Shown here in pieces: positions 7,648 to 15,775 of a DNA stretch of 26,417 nt (positions within the stretch are counted from its first letter, which is position 1; each line of letters starts with the position of its first letter). The notes under the pieces were generated by a model, which ran no database searches, was not told where the DNA came from, and worked only from the letters and a program-made list of their open reading frames with translations. The translations under genes and the position numbers were made by a program. Origin of the DNA: an uncultured Sphingobium sp. (GTDB lineage Bacteria; Pseudomonadota; Alphaproteobacteria; Sphingomonadales; Sphingomonadaceae); assembly GCA_946885845.1 (NCBI GenBank), contig CAMPHJ010000027.1, positions 1-26,417 of the forward strand. The letters are read 5' to 3'.

Positions 7648-7792
7648 CCCGGCGCTACATCTGGTCGGCTGATCATCGCGATAATGACGGTCGAATAAGC
7701 TGGATGTCGTGAATGCGCAGCCAGCGGGTTGTCTCGACGGCATTTGTCCATATGGTGGCGCGCGTTACGCATTATCGGGAGCGCGCATATTC

Positions 7793-9118
7793 ATGACCGA
7801 CATCGCCACGGGCACCGGAAGCTGGGTCGATGCGGTCAAACCCTATGTTGAAAAAGCGCCCCTCGCGGCGCTGTTTCTGGGCATATCGTCGGGCTTTCCC
7901 TTCGCGATGGTTGGGGCCAACCTCGCCTCCCGCCTAGCGCAGGATGGCATCGACAAGAAAAGCGTGACGGCATTCAGCCTGGTTCTGCTCGCCTATAATT
8001 TCAAATGGCTGTGGGCCTGGGTGGTCGAAGGGGTGAAGCTGCCCTTGCTGCACCGACTGGGACAGCGTGTATCGTGGATGCTGTTCGCGGGCGTGCTGGT
8101 GATGGCCGCCGTCGTCAACCTGGCGGTGGTGGACCCGTCGTCCGACCTCATGGCCACGGTGCGCGCGGCAATTCTGCTGGGCATAGCGGGCGCGACATTC
8201 GACATCATCATCGATGGCTATCGCATTGAAATCCTGCGGCCTGACCAGCTGGGCGTCGGCGCGGGCATGTCGCAATATGGCTGGCGCATCGGTGCGGCCG
8301 CTGCGGGCGCGCTGGGGCTGGTGGTGGCCCAGCATTGGGACTGGACGGCGGCCTATATCGTCTGTTCCCTGTTCGCGCTGCCCGCAATGCTGGCGACGCT
8401 GGTCGTAGGGGAGCCTGAGCGCCACCGTGAGATAGCGTCGCGCAAATCGGGCGGCGATCTGGTTCAGGCGATCGTCGGGCCGTTCATCGACTTCTTCAAG
8501 CGCCAGGGTGCTTTGCTGGTTCTGTTGTTCATCATCGTGCACAAGATTGGCGACACACTGGCGAACCTGACGTTCCGCCTGCTGTTCAACGACCTTGGCT
8601 ACAGCAATGACGAAATCGCGCTTTACGATGTGGGCGTGGGATTTTGGGCGCTGCTGGCAGGCATATTCGTGGGCGGCATTCTGTACGCGCGCCTGGGGTT
8701 GAAACGGTCGGTGTTGATCAGCCTGGTCTTGATGGCGGTGTCGAATTTCAGCTTCGCGGCGCTGGCGGCTGCGGGGAAAAGCAATCTGGGCATGGCGGGC
8801 GCCATCGGCTTTGAAAATTTCGCCAGCGGCATCGGCGGCGTCGCTGTGGTTGCCTATTTCTCCGCGCTGTGCGACCTGCGCTTCACCGCCGCGCAATATG
8901 CGATGATCTCTGCCGCTGCCAGCATCGTTGGCCGGTTCCTGACTGGGACATCGGCCGGAACGCTGATCGAACGGTTCGGCTATGTCGATTTCTATCTGCT
9001 GACCACCGCGCTGGCGATGCCAGGCATCATCCTGTTCTGGCTGATGATGCGCGCCGGGCTGGTGGACGCCAGCATCGGCAGCGCGGCCACCGATGAAGTC
9101 AGTCAGCCAGCGGCGTAG
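7793..9118 (+). CDS. AmpG-like MFS permease
   Basis: A 441-residue major facilitator protein with about twelve hydrophobic segments, most like AmpG, the inner-membrane importer of anhydro-muropeptides released in cell-wall recycling. AmpG-like blocks include SSGFPFAMVGANLASRL near the N-terminus, the KWLWAWVVEG segment at about residue 66, and the central DGYRIEILRPDQLGVGAGMS followed by QYGWRIG, which matches the DAW(K)TDxLxxxExGxGA-x-GYRxG pattern of AmpG. The start is set at the ATG 7793, as the upstream in-frame GTG (7709) would add 28 residues lacking membrane character. AmpG supplies the signal for AmpR-controlled beta-lactamase in some bacteria, but no ampR or bla gene is seen here. 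Its 3' end overlaps a convergent gene by 16 bp. Confidence 0.85.
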   Translation: MTDIATGTGSWVDAVKPYVEKAPLAALFLGISSGFPFAMVGANLASRLAQDGIDKKSVTAFSLVLLAYNFKWLWAWVVEGVKLPLLHRLGQRVSWMLFAGVLVMAAVVNLAVVDPSSDLMATVRAAILLGIAGATFDIIIDGYRIEILRPDQLGVGAGMSQYGWRIGAAAAGALGLVVAQHWDWTAAYIVCSLFALPAMLATLVVGEPERHREIASRKSGGDLVQAIVGPFIDFFKRQGALLVLLFIIVHKIGDTLANLTFRLLFNDLGYSNDEIALYDVGVGFWALLAGIFVGGILYARLGLKRSVLISLVLMAVSNFSFAALAAAGKSNLGMAGAIGFENFASGIGGVAVVAYFSALCDLRFTAAQYAMISAAASIVGRFLTGTSAGTLIERFGYVDFYLLTTALAMPGIILFWLMMRAGLVDASIGSAATDEVSQPAA

Positions 9119-9543
9119 AGATCGAGCGGACGTCCGAGGTCATTATGCGCCTGGGCCACCGCCTGAAGACAGGTGAGCGCGCCCAGCGCATTATCATTGC
9201 CCAGCAGGGTCGCGACCTGATCATAGGCCATGCGGGGGTCCTGGATCGACGTGCCGACAGCTTGCATCAACACGCCTTCGTCGACAGTCATGCGGGCGCA
9301 ACAACAGGGCGCGACCAATATCTTGCGTGATGCCGTCCGCGCCAGTTCCAGCATCATGGCGCGCATCAGGATGAGGGGGCGGCGATAACTGCGACCGAAT
9401 GCGCCGATCATCGCATTGGCGGCGTGGGCGTCATTCACGCCCGCAGTCGCCATCCGCCTCAGGATATAAAGGAAAAGGCGGTTGCCATATCCGCCCGGAA
9501 TGGGCCGGGGCAGGTCGATGTGCGAAGTCTCTCCATGATCCAT
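9103..9543 (-). CDS. Conserved-looking protein of unknown function
   Basis: I do not assign a family with confidence. The 146-residue product has no signal peptide or transmembrane segment. It is largely helical, with a basic centre (LILMRAMMLELARTASRKIL) followed by an unusual run of three cysteines (APCCCARMT), and an Ala/Leu-rich helical C-terminal half (ALGALTCLQAVAQAHNDLG). The N-terminus (PIPGGYGNRLFLYILRRMA) looks conserved in style. A GAAGG lies 9 nt before the ATG, supporting the start. Codon use resembles the neighbours, so it is probably a real gene. Its stop overlaps the end of the AmpG-like gene by 16 bp. The Cys cluster near a basic helix could bind a metal, but that is only a guess. 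Confidence 0.7.
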   Translation of the reverse strand: MDHGETSHIDLPRPIPGGYGNRLFLYILRRMATAGVNDAHAANAMIGAFGRSYRRPLILMRAMMLELARTASRKILVAPCCCARMTVDEGVLMQAVGTSIQDPRMAYDQVATLLGNDNALGALTCLQAVAQAHNDLGRPLDLYAAG

Positions 9544-9611
9544 GTGCGCTAACCTTCATCCATTATGTCGCGATGCAGGTTTACGCTATTGAGAATGAAT
9601 CGCAAGTCTAT

Positions 9612-10937
9612 TCAGTCTGGATTTTGTCCGTTCAACCGCAAAATTTCTCCTGCGAGGTAGAGTGATCCCGCAATCAACACCCTTGGCGCGTGGCCTGCGC
9701 TTTGCCGGGCGACGGCGGCAATGGCCTGCGCAGGGGAGCCATGCGCCGTGCAGCCAATGCCCCACTGCGCGGCCACGGTGGCGAATCGGCTGGCGGGATG
9801 ATGATCGTGGCCGGGGACGGGCAGGGCATGGATATGGGCAATGCGGCCCGCGAACGGCGCGAGATACGCCTCCAGATCCTTGTTCGCCAGCATGCCGATG
9901 ATAAGGTGCAACGCCTGATCGCCCGCCCGGTCGGCGGTGAAAAATGCGCTGATCGCCTCGCCAGCTGCGGCATTGTGACCGCCATCCAGCCATGCTTCGG
10001 CGCCGGGCGGCAGCGGGGCCAGCAGCGGTCCGTTGTCCAACCGCTGGAGCCGCGCGGGCCAGCTCGCCCAAAGCGGCGCGGCCTTCAGGGCGGATTCGCT
10101 CACCGGAACGGCGCTCTGATGGCGCAGCATGGCAAAGGCCAGCGCTGCATTCTGCACCTGATGTGCGCCCGGCAGCCGGGGCAGGGGCGTGTCGATGCGG
10201 CCCTGTTCGTCACGGTAATGCAGGCGATCACGATAGGCGGCGGCGTCCCAGCTTTCCCCCATCGGCAGCCAGGTCGCGCCCACCCGATCGACCGTTCCGC
10301 GTATCGCCGGGGTCAGCCGTTCAGGATAGCGGTGGGTCACCAGCTGCACGCCGGGCTTTGCGATGCCAGCCTTTTCGGCGGCGATGGCGGTCAGGCTGTT
10401 CCCCAGGAACGCCTCATGATCGATGCCCAATTGGGCAATGCCGCAGACAGCGGGCTGTTCGATGACATTCGTCGCGTCGAGCCGTCCGCCAAGGCCGACT
10501 TCCACAATACAGGCGTCGGCGGGATGTTCGGCAAAGGCCAGGAAGGCGGCGGCGGTCGTAACCTCAAAGAAGCTGGCGCCGATCCCTTCCGCCACATCGA
10601 GCACGCGGGACAGATATAAAGCGAGCGCTTCGTTGGAGATCAGCCGGTCGTTCAACCGCACTCGCTCGTTAAAACGGACGAGATGGGGCGAAGTGAAGAC
10701 ATGAACGCTCCTGCCATCCGCCTCCAGCGCAGCGCGCAGAAAGGCGCAGGTCGATCCCTTTCCATTGGTTCCCGCGACATGAAACACCGGCGGCAGCGCA
10801 CGATGCGGATCGCCGAGCCGGTCGAGCAACTGCGTGATGCGTTCAAGGCCCAATATGTCCGCACCCGGCGACAGGGTCGCCAGGCGGTCAAGCTGCGCCT
10901 GTACCTCTGGATCATCGGAAATGGCGTGGTCGGGCAT
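9612..10937 (-). CDS. folC: Dihydrofolate synthase/folylpolyglutamate synthase FolC
   Basis: A 441-residue Mur-ligase-type ATP-dependent enzyme that joins glutamate to dihydropteroate and lengthens the polyglutamate tail of folates. The P-loop FHVAGTNGKGS (P-loop proper at residues 56-62) is the FolC signature. It is followed by the second family motif VEVGLGGRLDATNV, and later by the C-terminal ligase domain with WLDGGHNAAAG. I chose the ATG at 10937 (MPDHAISDDPEVQAQL), which matches the usual start style; GTG 10952 and ATG 10949 in frame are alternatives. It is the last gene of the trpF-trpB-trpA-accD-folC run, separated from accD by about 200 bp that contain palindromic repeats. The accD-folC pairing is common in proteobacteria. 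Confidence 0.95.
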   Translation of the reverse strand: MPDHAISDDPEVQAQLDRLATLSPGADILGLERITQLLDRLGDPHRALPPVFHVAGTNGKGSTCAFLRAALEADGRSVHVFTSPHLVRFNERVRLNDRLISNEALALYLSRVLDVAEGIGASFFEVTTAAAFLAFAEHPADACIVEVGLGGRLDATNVIEQPAVCGIAQLGIDHEAFLGNSLTAIAAEKAGIAKPGVQLVTHRYPERLTPAIRGTVDRVGATWLPMGESWDAAAYRDRLHYRDEQGRIDTPLPRLPGAHQVQNAALAFAMLRHQSAVPVSESALKAAPLWASWPARLQRLDNGPLLAPLPPGAEAWLDGGHNAAAGEAISAFFTADRAGDQALHLIIGMLANKDLEAYLAPFAGRIAHIHALPVPGHDHHPASRFATVAAQWGIGCTAHGSPAQAIAAVARQSAGHAPRVLIAGSLYLAGEILRLNGQNPD

Positions 10938-10956
10938 GGCCGGGGGCATCACCTGC

Positions 10957-11100
10957 TAGAGCATTTTCGAAGCAGATCGATTCATCTGCTGACTCGGAAA
11001 ATACCAAAAACAAGAAGATAGAGCATGAGCCGATCCCATATGATCCGATCATGCTCCAGGTCGAAGCGCGAAAGCGAAAGGCGGACAGGGCATGATCCGA
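10957..11100. repeat. Palindromic intergenic repeat cluster between accD and folC
   Basis: Two hairpins and several direct repeats fill this spacer. At 10971-10990 there is a perfect 7-bp stem AGCAGAT/ATCTGCT with a 6-nt loop, extendable imperfectly outward (ATTTTCGA against TCGGAAAAT). At 11021-11056 there is a 15-bp stem (13 pairs) starting GAGCATGA and ending TCATGCTC, with loop CCATAT. TAGAGCAT occurs at both 10957-10964 and 11019-11026, and TGATCCGA at 11041-11048 and 11093-11100. This looks like a dispersed alphaproteobacterial intergenic repeat rather than a gene. It may also attenuate readthrough from accD into folC. Confidence 0.65.
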
Positions 11101-11135
11101 CAGTTGTGATCAGATCCGCGCCCTTGCGTGAAGAA

Positions 11136-11987
11136 TCAGGCGGCGGCGCGCGGAGCCAGATAGCCGATCACGCGCGCCAGCGTGTCGCGCAATTCGCTGC
11201 GGTGGACGACCATGTCCAACATGCCATGTTCCAGCAGATATTCGGCGCGCTGAAACCCGTCCGGCAGTTTTTCGCGGATCGTGCTTTCGATGACGCGCTG
11301 ACCCGCAAAGCCGATCAGGGCGTTGGGTTCGGCAATCTGCACATCGCCCAGCATGGCGTAGCTCGCCGTCACGCCGCCCGTCGTCGGGTCGGTCAGGACG
11401 ACGATATAGGGCAGGCCTGCCGCATGCAGCTTCTGGATGGCGACCGTTGACCGCGGCATCTGCATCAGGGACAAAATCCCTTCCTGCATGCGCGCGCCGC
11501 CCGCCGCGGTGAAGATGACATAGGGGCATTTGTGGCCAATCGCCTCATTAATGCCCTGGATGAAGGCCGCGCCTACGCCCATGCCCATCGACCCGCCCAT
11601 ATAGGCGAAATTCTGCACGCCCATGACCAACGGCACGTCATCGATGGCGCCGCGCGCATTGATCAGCGCATCCTGGTCACCGGTCTGCGCGCGGGCAGCC
11701 TTGATCCGGTCGGGATAGCGTTTGGAATCGCGGAACTTGAGCGGGTCTTCCTGAACCGGGGGCGTTGGCAGCAGGATGAATCCGGCGTCCAGGATATGGC
11801 TGAATCGCTCGGCCGGGCCGATACGGCCATGATGATCGCAGCGCGGACAAACGGAAAGATTATCCTCCCATTCCTTGATGAAGATCATCTCGGTGCAGGA
11901 CGGACATTTGTGCCACAGCGTTTCGGCGGTGGTTTCCTTCTTCGCGATGAAGGGGATGGCCTTGCGGACGCGATTGATCCAGGTCAT
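11136..11987 (-). CDS. accD: Acetyl-CoA carboxylase carboxyltransferase subunit beta
   Basis: A 283-residue beta subunit of the carboxyltransferase that, with AccA, moves CO2 from biotin to acetyl-CoA to make malonyl-CoA for fatty acid synthesis. The N-terminal zinc ribbon is intact: C28-x2-C31 and C47-x2-C50 (CPSC, CPRC). The crotonase-like carboxyltransferase core follows with [31 protein letters not shown] and [17 protein letters not shown], all standard AccD blocks. The length is normal. Its ATG overlaps the trpA stop by 4 bp (ATGA), so translation is probably coupled to trpA, placing a fatty-acid gene inside a tryptophan operon, as is usual in alphaproteobacteria. Confidence 0.97.
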   Translation of the reverse strand: MTWINRVRKAIPFIAKKETTAETLWHKCPSCTEMIFIKEWEDNLSVCPRCDHHGRIGPAERFSHILDAGFILLPTPPVQEDPLKFRDSKRYPDRIKAARAQTGDQDALINARGAIDDVPLVMGVQNFAYMGGSMGMGVGAAFIQGINEAIGHKCPYVIFTAAGGARMQEGILSLMQMPRSTVAIQKLHAAGLPYIVVLTDPTTGGVTASYAMLGDVQIAEPNALIGFAGQRVIESTIREKLPDGFQRAEYLLEHGMLDMVVHRSELRDTLARVIGYLAPRAAA

Positions 11988-12811
11988 GCGGCTGTCTCCC
12001 GAAAATGGGGGCTGTTGGCGTTGAGAGCGCCGCGCAGGGTCGCGACGAACTCCTGAACGAAGGGCGCGGCGGCGTCGCCATGCGATCCGATGATGTCGAC
12101 AATCGCCGACCCCACCACCACGCCGTCGGCGACGCGGCCGATGGCGGCGGCCTGCTCTGCCGAACGCACGCCAAAGCCGACCGCGATGGGCAGGTCGGTT
12201 GCGGCCTTGAGTCGTTGCACGGCTTGTTCGACGGCGGCCTGGGCTGCCTGCTGCTTGCCGGTGATGCCGGCGACCGCCACATGGTACAGGAACCCGCTCG
12301 CGCCGTTCAGGACGGCGGGCAGTCGCGCTGCGTCGGTCGTCGGCGTCGCAAGCCGGATGAGGTGGATGCCAGCGGCGCGCAAAGCCGGGCCAAGTTCGGC
12401 ATCCTCCTCAGGCGGCACATCGACGCAAATGACGCCATCGACGCCAGCCTCGCGGCACTGGTCGGCGAACCATTCCGATCCGCGCACCAGCATGGGATTG
12501 GCGTAACCCATCAGGATCAACGGCGTGTGCGGGTGGCGCGCGCGGAATGTGATGGCTAGGTGGAAAATGTCCTTCGTCTTCGTCCCCGAACCCAGGCTGC
12601 GCAGGTTCGCCAGTTCGATTGCCGGGCCATCCGCCATCGGATCGGTAAAGGGCATTCCCAGTTCGATGATGTCCGCGCCGCCCGCCACCAGCGCGTCGAG
12701 GATGGCGGGAGTGGCGGCCACGGTGGGGTCGCCAGCGGTCACGAAGGTGACGAGTGCGGCACGGCCCGCGCTTTTGCAGGCGGCGAAGCGAGTGGCGAGG
12801 CGATCAGTCAT
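11984..12811 (-). CDS. trpA: Tryptophan synthase alpha subunit
   Basis: A 275-residue TIM-barrel subunit that cleaves indole-3-glycerol phosphate to indole and glyceraldehyde 3-phosphate, feeding indole to TrpB. The catalytic acids are E50 ([11 protein letters not shown]) and D61 (MADGPAIE), matching E49 and D60 of the Salmonella enzyme. The VTFVTAGDP strand and the phosphate-binding [11 protein letters not shown] loop are present. The ATG at 12811 (MTDRLATRF) is chosen over an upstream in-frame start at 12841, which lies inside a palindromic repeat. It ends in a 4-bp overlap with accD. The 102-bp gap to trpB, by contrast with the tight ATGA junctions on both sides, holds a repeat element. 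Confidence 0.96.
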   Translation of the reverse strand: MTDRLATRFAACKSAGRAALVTFVTAGDPTVAATPAILDALVAGGADIIELGMPFTDPMADGPAIELANLRSLGSGTKTKDIFHLAITFRARHPHTPLILMGYANPMLVRGSEWFADQCREAGVDGVICVDVPPEEDAELGPALRAAGIHLIRLATPTTDAARLPAVLNGASGFLYHVAVAGITGKQQAAQAAVEQAVQRLKAATDLPIAVGFGVRSAEQAAAIGRVADGVVVGSAIVDIIGSHGDAAAPFVQEFVATLRGALNANSPHFRETAA

Positions 12812-12829
12812 GGGGGATCCTGGCGCAGC

Positions 12830-12895
12830 CTGCTCCAGCAAAGGCAGGAGTCCGGTTCGGACGGCGGGTCTGGGTTCCTGCCTGCGCAGGAGTAT
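12830..12895. repeat. REP-like inverted repeat between trpB and trpA
   Basis: Two arms of about 25 bp lie head to head: one from 12831 (TGCTCCAGCAAAGGCAGGAG) and one ending at about 12895 (TTCCTGCCTGCGCAGGAGTA). Each arm can form its own small hairpin, and they can pair with each other across a loop of about 15 nt. Compared with the copy at 17316-17340, the first arm differs at about 4 of 25 positions and the second, read in reverse complement, at about 3. It is therefore a diverged member of the same repeat family, placed inside an operon. Confidence 0.75.
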
Positions 12896-12913
12896 GGATT
12901 TTGTGCAGACGGC

Positions 12914-14143
12914 TCACATTTCCACTCCCAGTGCGCTCGCCACGGTGAAGATATCCTTGTCGCCACGACCGGAAAGATTGACGACGATGATCTGGTCCGC
13001 ATCCATGGTCGGCGCGACCTTTTCCGCCGAAGCGATGGCGTGGGCGGACTCCAGCGCAGGGATGATGCCTTCGAGCGCCGACAGCTTCTGGAAGCTGGCC
13101 AGCGCCTCGTCATCGGTGATCGGCATATATTGAACCCGGCCGATTTCATGCAACCAGCTATGTTCAGGACCGATGCCGGGATAGTCCAGCCCCGCCGAAA
13201 TGCTGTGCGCTTCGGTGATCTGCCCGTCCTCGTCCTGCAGCAAATAGGTGCGGTTGCCGTGCAGGATGCCCGATGCGCCGCCTGCAAGAGACGCAGCATG
13301 CTTGCCCGTCAGGCCTTCACCAGCCGCTTCCACGCCGATCATCTTCACGTCCACATCGTCCAGGAAGGGATGGAACAGGCCGATCGCGTTGGACCCGCCG
13401 CCGACCGGGGCGATCAGCATGTCAGGCAGGCGCCCCTCAATCTCCAGTATCTGCGCTCGCGCCTCCTTGCCGATCACCGACTGGAAATCGCGGACCAGCT
13501 CCGGGTAGGGGTGGGGACCGGCGGCGGTGCCGATGATGTAGAAAGTGTCGTGAACATTGGACACCCAGTGACGCAGCGCGTCATTCATGGCGTCCTTCAA
13601 CGTCTGCGAGCCGGAGATCACCGGGATCACCTCCGCTCCGAGCAGCTTCATGCGAAAGACGTTGGGCTTCTGCCGCTCCACATCCTTCGCACCCATGAAT
13701 ATCTTGCATTCCATGCCGAACAGGGCGGCGACGGTCGCGGTGGCGACGCCATGCTGGCCCGCGCCGGTTTCAGCGATGACCTTCTTCTTGCCCATGCGCC
13801 GCGCCAGCAGCGCCTGGCCGATGCAATTGTTGATCTTGTGCGCGCCGGTGTGGTTCAGCTCCTCGCGCTTCAGATATATTTTCGCGCCCTTGCCCGGTTC
13901 GGCACCGGCGCGCAGCGCTTCGGTCAGGCGGCTGGCATAGTAAAGCGGATTGGGGCGACCGACATAGGTGCGCAGCAGTTCCTCAAACTCGGCTTCGAAA
14001 TCCGGGTCCTGCTTTGCGTCCCGATAGACCTTTTCCAGTTCCAGGATGATCGGCATCAGCGTTTCGGCGACGTAGCGACCGCCAAAGGCGCCGAAATGGC
14101 CGGACGCATCCGGCTGGGAGCGGAGAGAGTTGCTGATGGTCAT
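12914..14143 (-). CDS. trpB: Tryptophan synthase beta subunit
   Basis: A 409-residue PLP enzyme that condenses indole with serine to make tryptophan. The PLP lysine is K103 in [11 protein letters not shown], followed by [20 protein letters not shown], the family hallmark. The cofactor phosphate loop VGGGSNAIG and the C-terminal [14 protein letters not shown] segment are present. The N-terminus ([18 protein letters not shown]) is typical of TrpB1. The length is normal. Its ATG overlaps the trpF stop by 4 bp (ATGA). It forms the alpha2-beta2 complex with TrpA, encoded just downstream. Confidence 0.97.
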   Translation of the reverse strand: MTISNSLRSQPDASGHFGAFGGRYVAETLMPIILELEKVYRDAKQDPDFEAEFEELLRTYVGRPNPLYYASRLTEALRAGAEPGKGAKIYLKREELNHTGAHKINNCIGQALLARRMGKKKVIAETGAGQHGVATATVAALFGMECKIFMGAKDVERQKPNVFRMKLLGAEVIPVISGSQTLKDAMNDALRHWVSNVHDTFYIIGTAAGPHPYPELVRDFQSVIGKEARAQILEIEGRLPDMLIAPVGGGSNAIGLFHPFLDDVDVKMIGVEAAGEGLTGKHAASLAGGASGILHGNRTYLLQDEDGQITEAHSISAGLDYPGIGPEHSWLHEIGRVQYMPITDDEALASFQKLSALEGIIPALESAHAIASAEKVAPTMDADQIIVVNLSGRGDKDIFTVASALGVEM

Positions 14144-14784
14144 AATGGCTGAGCCGCTTTGCAGAAGGCCATGATCTTGTCCACACTCTTGATGCCGGGC
14201 GCGCTTTCCACGCCCGAAGAAACGTCAATCATCGGGGCGCCGGTGATGCGGATCGCCTCGGCGACATTGTCGATGCCAAGCCCACCTGACAGGCCCCAGG
14301 GAACGGATATGGGGACGCCGCGCAGCAGGGTCCAGTCGAAACGCAGGCCCATGCCGCCGGGCAGGGCCGCGCCATCCGGCGTCTTCGCGTCGAACAACAG
14401 GCGATCGGCGGCCCCGGCATAGGCGGCAGCGGCGTCGATGTCCGCGCGGGTCTTGACGGAAATGGCTTTCCAGACCGGCAGGCCGAACCGCTGGCGAATG
14501 GCCGCGACGCGTTCGGGCCCTTCTTTACCATGCAATTGCAGCGCGGTGAGCGCGTTGGTGGCCGCCAGTTCGCCCAGCATTTCGTCGGTTGGATCAACGA
14601 TGACCGCGACCCGATCGACATGCGCGGGGACCAGCGCCGCCAGCGCCCGCAACTGGTCCGCTTCGACATGGCGGGGGCTTTTGGCGAAGTGCACAAAGCC
14701 CAGATGCGTCGCACCCGCTTTAATGGCTGCGCCCACGGTCTCTGGCGTGGACAGGCCGCAAATCTTGATGGCGAGTCGGGACAT
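14140..14784 (-). CDS. trpF: Phosphoribosylanthranilate isomerase
   Basis: A 214-residue TIM-barrel enzyme that isomerises N-(5-phosphoribosyl)anthranilate in the tryptophan pathway. The catalytic cysteine is C9 in KICGLSTPE and the catalytic aspartate is in [14 protein letters not shown] near the C-terminus, both standard for TrpF. The phosphate-binding [11 protein letters not shown] loop is also present. It is the first trp gene in the run and overlaps trpB by 4 bp. No trpC, trpD or trpE is nearby, which fits the split trp organisation of alphaproteobacteria. Confidence 0.96.
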   Translation of the reverse strand: MSRLAIKICGLSTPETVGAAIKAGATHLGFVHFAKSPRHVEADQLRALAALVPAHVDRVAVIVDPTDEMLGELAATNALTALQLHGKEGPERVAAIRQRFGLPVWKAISVKTRADIDAAAAYAGAADRLLFDAKTPDGAALPGGMGLRFDWTLLRGVPISVPWGLSGGLGIDNVAEAIRITGAPMIDVSSGVESAPGIKSVDKIMAFCKAAQPL

Positions 14785-14818
14785 GGACGGGCTTTAGCGG
14801 CTGTTAGCGTGAGTTGGA

Positions 14819-14847
14819 ACCATATGCTCCGTGCTCTGCGAAGTCAG
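14819..14847 (-). promoter_or_regulatory. Candidate promoter for trpF-trpB-trpA-accD-folC
   Basis: Upstream of trpF, on the minus strand, CTGACT is followed after 17 bp by TATGGT, a fair sigma-70-type pair that would start transcription about 30 bp before the trpF ATG. The 89-bp spacer holds no recognisable leader peptide with tandem Trp codons and no obvious attenuator. Readthrough from the acyltransferase gene upstream is an alternative. Confidence 0.35.
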
Positions 14848-14873
14848 AACCTTAGGTCAACGGCGGCCTGCTC

Positions 14874-15737
14874 TCAGGATGCTGTCAGGTCCATGTCATG
14901 CAGCGCCAGCCATTGGTCGGCATGATCGACGCAGGCCTTACCCAGGAATGCATCGACCTGCTCCATGATCTCATCGTCGCTGATCGTGGCCGGGTCGATC
15001 GGTGGATGCCAGTGAACCTGAAAATTCGGACCATTGGATCGGACCATGTAGAAAGGAAGGAATCTGGCACCCGCCTTGCGGGCCAGACGCAAAGCGACGG
15101 ACAGGTTGCCCGATGGCGGCAAGTCGCGGCCGAAGCGCGGGAACCACACCTGACGGTCGCGCCGTTCGTCCACCAATATGTATAGCATTGCCCGGTCCTT
15201 GTCCGACAAATGGCGCAGGATCGCGCGGGCCGCCGCGCTACCGGTGATCGCTTCCCCCATATAGCTTTGGCGCGCACGTTGCAGCATCGCGGCCTGCGCC
15301 GGATCGGCGGGCGGCTGATACACGCCCAGCGGCGGACGGTCTGTCGACGCCTTCAGATGCGCAGCGAGAAGATCCCAATTGCCTACATGAACCGTCAGGA
15401 AAATCATCGGGCGCGGCGATGCGAGCGCTTCGCGATAAGCCGCCTCTTCCACGATGCTGACATGCTGCGGATTTACCAGCCTGTCCACATTGGCCAGTTC
15501 AGCCATGGTGCGGCCAAGGTTGAACCAGCGCCGCGTCAGGATGGCCTCCCGCATTTCCTCATCCAGGTCCGGGCGCAAGATGGCCAGATTGGTGCGGGCG
15601 CGCTGGTCGCGCAGCTTCATGGTCCGTCGCGCGATATTCGCCGACAGCCAGCCCCCCAGCCATGACGAAATGGACGCGGGCAGTATGCGGAGCAGGGTGA
15701 AGAGAAAGGGGTTGGAGAGCATCGCGCCTGCCGTCAT
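14874..15737 (-). CDS. LpxL/HtrB-like lipid acyltransferase
   Basis: A 287-residue protein of the LpxL/LpxM (PF03279) acyltransferase family, whose best-known members add secondary acyl chains to lipid A at the inner membrane. The catalytic H-x4-D motif is H117-VGNW-D122 in FLTVHVGNWDLLAAHL. The N-terminus has a hydrophobic anchor (NPFLFTLLRILPASISSWLGGWL). The later DERRDRQVWFPRFGRDLPPSGN matches the substrate-site region. The open frame extends 93 codons further upstream, but that part is Pro/Arg/Ser-rich and runs across the divergent gene, so the start is set at ATG 15737; ATG 15722 is also possible. If the host is a sphingomonad that uses glycosphingolipids, the acceptor may not be lipid A. 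It is divergent from a glycosyltransferase gene. Confidence 0.85.
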   Translation of the reverse strand: MTAGAMLSNPFLFTLLRILPASISSWLGGWLSANIARRTMKLRDQRARTNLAILRPDLDEEMREAILTRRWFNLGRTMAELANVDRLVNPQHVSIVEEAAYREALASPRPMIFLTVHVGNWDLLAAHLKASTDRPPLGVYQPPADPAQAAMLQRARQSYMGEAITGSAAARAILRHLSDKDRAMLYILVDERRDRQVWFPRFGRDLPPSGNLSVALRLARKAGARFLPFYMVRSNGPNFQVHWHPPIDPATISDDEIMEQVDAFLGKACVDHADQWLALHDMDLTAS

Positions 15738-15775
15738 ACAGCAGCGGTCAGGGTGGTAAAGGGCTTGGATTGCAG

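Noticed and set aside
12560..14152. Long open frame antisense to trpB and the start of trpA
   Set aside because: It covers intact trp genes and the repeat between them, with no recognisable protein content, so it is a codon-bias shadow.
14785..14873. Trp attenuator or leader peptide before trpF
   Set aside because: No short frame with tandem Trp codons and no pair of alternative hairpins is visible in the 89-bp spacer.
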